Shown one piece after another: positions 28,488-29,825 of a stretch of DNA of 29,825 nucleotides. A model generated the notes under the pieces. That model ran no database searches, was not told the DNA's origin, and worked only from the letters and a program-made list of their open reading frames with translations. The stretch covers positions 1-29,825 of the forward strand of contig NZ_JANJXQ010000043.1 of NCBI RefSeq assembly GCF_024708915.1, read 5' to 3'. The first letter of the stretch is position 1; every line of letters begins with the position of its first letter. The DNA comes from Thiobacillus sp. GTDB lineage: Bacteria > Pseudomonadota > Gammaproteobacteria > Burkholderiales > Thiobacillaceae. The translations under genes were made by a program, and so were the position numbers.

Positions 28488-29171
28488 TTAAAGCCGGCGG
28501 AACAGCAGATCCCACACCCCGTGCCCGAGGCGGATACCGCGCTGCTCGAACTTGGTGAGCGGGCGGGTATCGGGGCGCGGCGCGTAATCCGCCACGGTGT
28601 TGGCGAGCAGCGGTTCGGCGGAAAGAACTGCGAGCATCTGCTCGGCGTAGTCCTGCCAGTCGGTGGCCAGATGGATGTAGCCGCCCGGCTGCAGGCGGCT
28701 GGCCAGCAATTGCACCAGCGGCGGCTGGATCAGGCGGCGCTTGTGGTGGCGCTTCTTGTGCCAGGGATCGGGGAAGAAGATATGAATACCCGCGAGGCTG
28801 GCCGGCGCCAGCATGCGGGTCAGCACCTCGACGGCGTCGTGCTGGACGACGCGCACATTGGTGAGGCCGCGTTCGCCGATCTGCTTCAGCAGCGCGCCGA
28901 CGCCCGGCGTATGCACCTCGACACCGAGGTAGTCGTTTTCCGGGCGGGCAGCGGCAATCTCGGCCAGCCCCTCGCCCATGCCGAAACCGATTTCCAGGAT
29001 GTGCGGGGCATGACGGCCGAAGGCGGCGTCGAGACCGAGCGCAGCAGGCTGGTACGGCAGCATGAACTGCGGCCCGATTTCGGCCAGCGCACGCGCCTGG
29101 CCGGAACCGACGCGGCCGGCGCGCAGCACATAGGAGCGGATGCGCGGATGCGCGCCGGTGTCGGTCGTCAT
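28488..29171 (-). CDS. trmB: tRNA (guanine-N7)-methyltransferase
   Basis: TrmB methylates G46 in the variable loop of tRNAs using SAM. The 227-residue protein shows the SAM loop [11 protein letters not shown] (about 56-66), [11 protein letters not shown], the [15 protein letters not shown] motif that is diagnostic for the family, and [10 protein letters not shown]. Its C-terminus [24 protein letters not shown] carries the conserved TKFExR element. It starts two bases after the thiG stop. Confidence 0.96.
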   Translation of the reverse strand: MTTDTGAHPRIRSYVLRAGRVGSGQARALAEIGPQFMLPYQPAALGLDAAFGRHAPHILEIGFGMGEGLAEIAAARPENDYLGVEVHTPGVGALLKQIGERGLTNVRVVQHDAVEVLTRMLAPASLAGIHIFFPDPWHKKRHHKRRLIQPPLVQLLASRLQPGGYIHLATDWQDYAEQMLAVLSAEPLLANTVADYAPRPDTRPLTKFEQRGIRLGHGVWDLLFRRL

Positions 29172-29173
29172 GC

Positions 29174-29825
29174 TTATTTGCTGCCCGCGCTTCTGTTTTC
29201 AGTAATGAGGCCGCTGGTCGGCGAACTGGGACTGGCTTTATAAATTTTCTTCGGCATGCGTCCGGCGAGGAAGGCCTCGCGCCCGGCTTCCACCGCCTTC
29301 TTCATCGCCGAAGCCATCAGCACCGGGTTGCCGGCGCCGGCGATCGCCGTGTTCATCAGCACCGCGTCGCAGCCGAGCTCCATCGCGATGGCGGCGTCGC
29401 TGGCGGTGCCGACGCCGGCGTCGACGATCACCGGAACCGACAGGCGGTCGATGATGATCTGCAGATTCCACGGGTTGAGGATGCCCATGCCGGAACCGAT
29501 CAGGCTCGCCAGCGGCATCACCGCGACGCAGCCGATGTCTTCCAGCTGCTTCGCCGCGATGGGATCGTCGGAGGTGTAGACCATCACCTGGAAGCCGTCC
29601 TTTACCAGCACCTCGGCCGCTTTCAGCGTTTCCGCCACATTGGGATACAGCGATTCGGCGTCGCCCAGCACCTCCAGCTTGACCAGGCTGTGGCCGTCGA
29701 GCAGTTCGCGCGCCAGGCGCAGCGTGCGGATCGCGTCGTCGGCGGTATAGCAGCCCGCGGTGTTGGGCAGGTAGGTGTATTGCGACGGCGGCAGCGCATC
29801 GAGCAGGCTCGGCTGGCCGGCGTCC
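29174..29825 (-). CDS. thiG: Thiazole synthase, 5' end outside window
   Basis: ThiG makes the thiazole phosphate of thiamine from deoxyxylulose 5-phosphate, dehydroglycine and ThiS-thiocarboxylate. 216 residues plus stop are visible; the family has about 255-270, so the first part lies beyond the right edge. Visible are [25 protein letters not shown], the Schiff-base Lys in [21 protein letters not shown] and the phosphate-binding [18 protein letters not shown]. The tail [18 protein letters not shown] extends a little past the usual end. It leads a thiG-trmB-marC run on the minus strand. Confidence 0.95.
   Translation of the reverse strand, partial: DAGQPSLLDALPPSQYTYLPNTAGCYTADDAIRTLRLARELLDGHSLVKLEVLGDAESLYPNVAETLKAAEVLVKDGFQVMVYTSDDPIAAKQLEDIGCVAVMPLASLIGSGMGILNPWNLQIIIDRLSVPVIVDAGVGTASDAAIAMELGCDAVLMNTAIAGAGNPVLMASAMKKAVEAGREAFLAGRMPKKIYKASPSSPTSGLITENRSAGSK

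Overview
The window looks like chromosomal DNA from a GC-rich betaproteobacterium. The protein styles (Zwf with a GATGNLA nucleotide loop, a short 6-phosphogluconate dehydrogenase next to Zwf and Pgl, YegQ/TrhP next to a YlqF-type GTPase, class I prolyl-tRNA synthetase with editing insert) suggest a Thiobacillus/Hydrogenophilaceae-like or related lineage. That placement is inference, since no rRNA or marker tree is possible here. Genes are tightly packed, often with ATGA stop/start overlaps.

Left part (1-16138), mostly housekeeping. On the minus strand lie a class I Orn/Lys/Arg decarboxylase cut by the left edge, dcd, apbC, a small hypothetical gene and rppH. A WD40-repeat lipoprotein (+) then converges on a spermidine-synthase-like protein (-). 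proS and a small lytic transglycosylase (+) follow, then an unrecognised 159-aa protein behind a possible sigma-54 promoter. A four-gene minus-strand operon comes next (TlpA-like thioredoxin, CPFC thioredoxin-fold protein, TolC-like channel, very short HlyD-like adaptor). It diverges from an aspartase/fumarase-family lyase, which is followed by rbgA and trhP.

Central part (about 16330-24500), a defence island with visibly lower GC. It is a complete type IC restriction-modification operon closely resembling EcoR124I/EcoprrI: hsdM, a 22-codon mini-ORF, a BRO-N antirepressor-like gene, hsdS, prrC, hsdR. The genes overlap or nearly abut. prrC is a PrrC-type anticodon nuclease with its ABC-ATPase motifs and the putative Arg-Glu-His RNase triad present. 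hsdS carries 13 tandem GCAA tetranucleotides in its centre. Gain or loss of one unit would stop translation within a few codons, leaving a one-TRD half-subunit and removing ribosomes from the stretch just before prrC. A separate 12-bp repeat in the first spacer helix matches the position where EcoR124I/II vary their target spacing. Together this looks like a phase-variable restriction system physically linked to a suicide tRNA nuclease, and it is the most interesting part of the window.

Right part (24608-29825), all minus strand: the oxidative pentose phosphate operon gnd-zwf-pgl, then marC, trmB and the 3' portion of thiG, which is cut by the right edge. No tRNA, rRNA, CRISPR array, insertion sequence or integrase was recognised.
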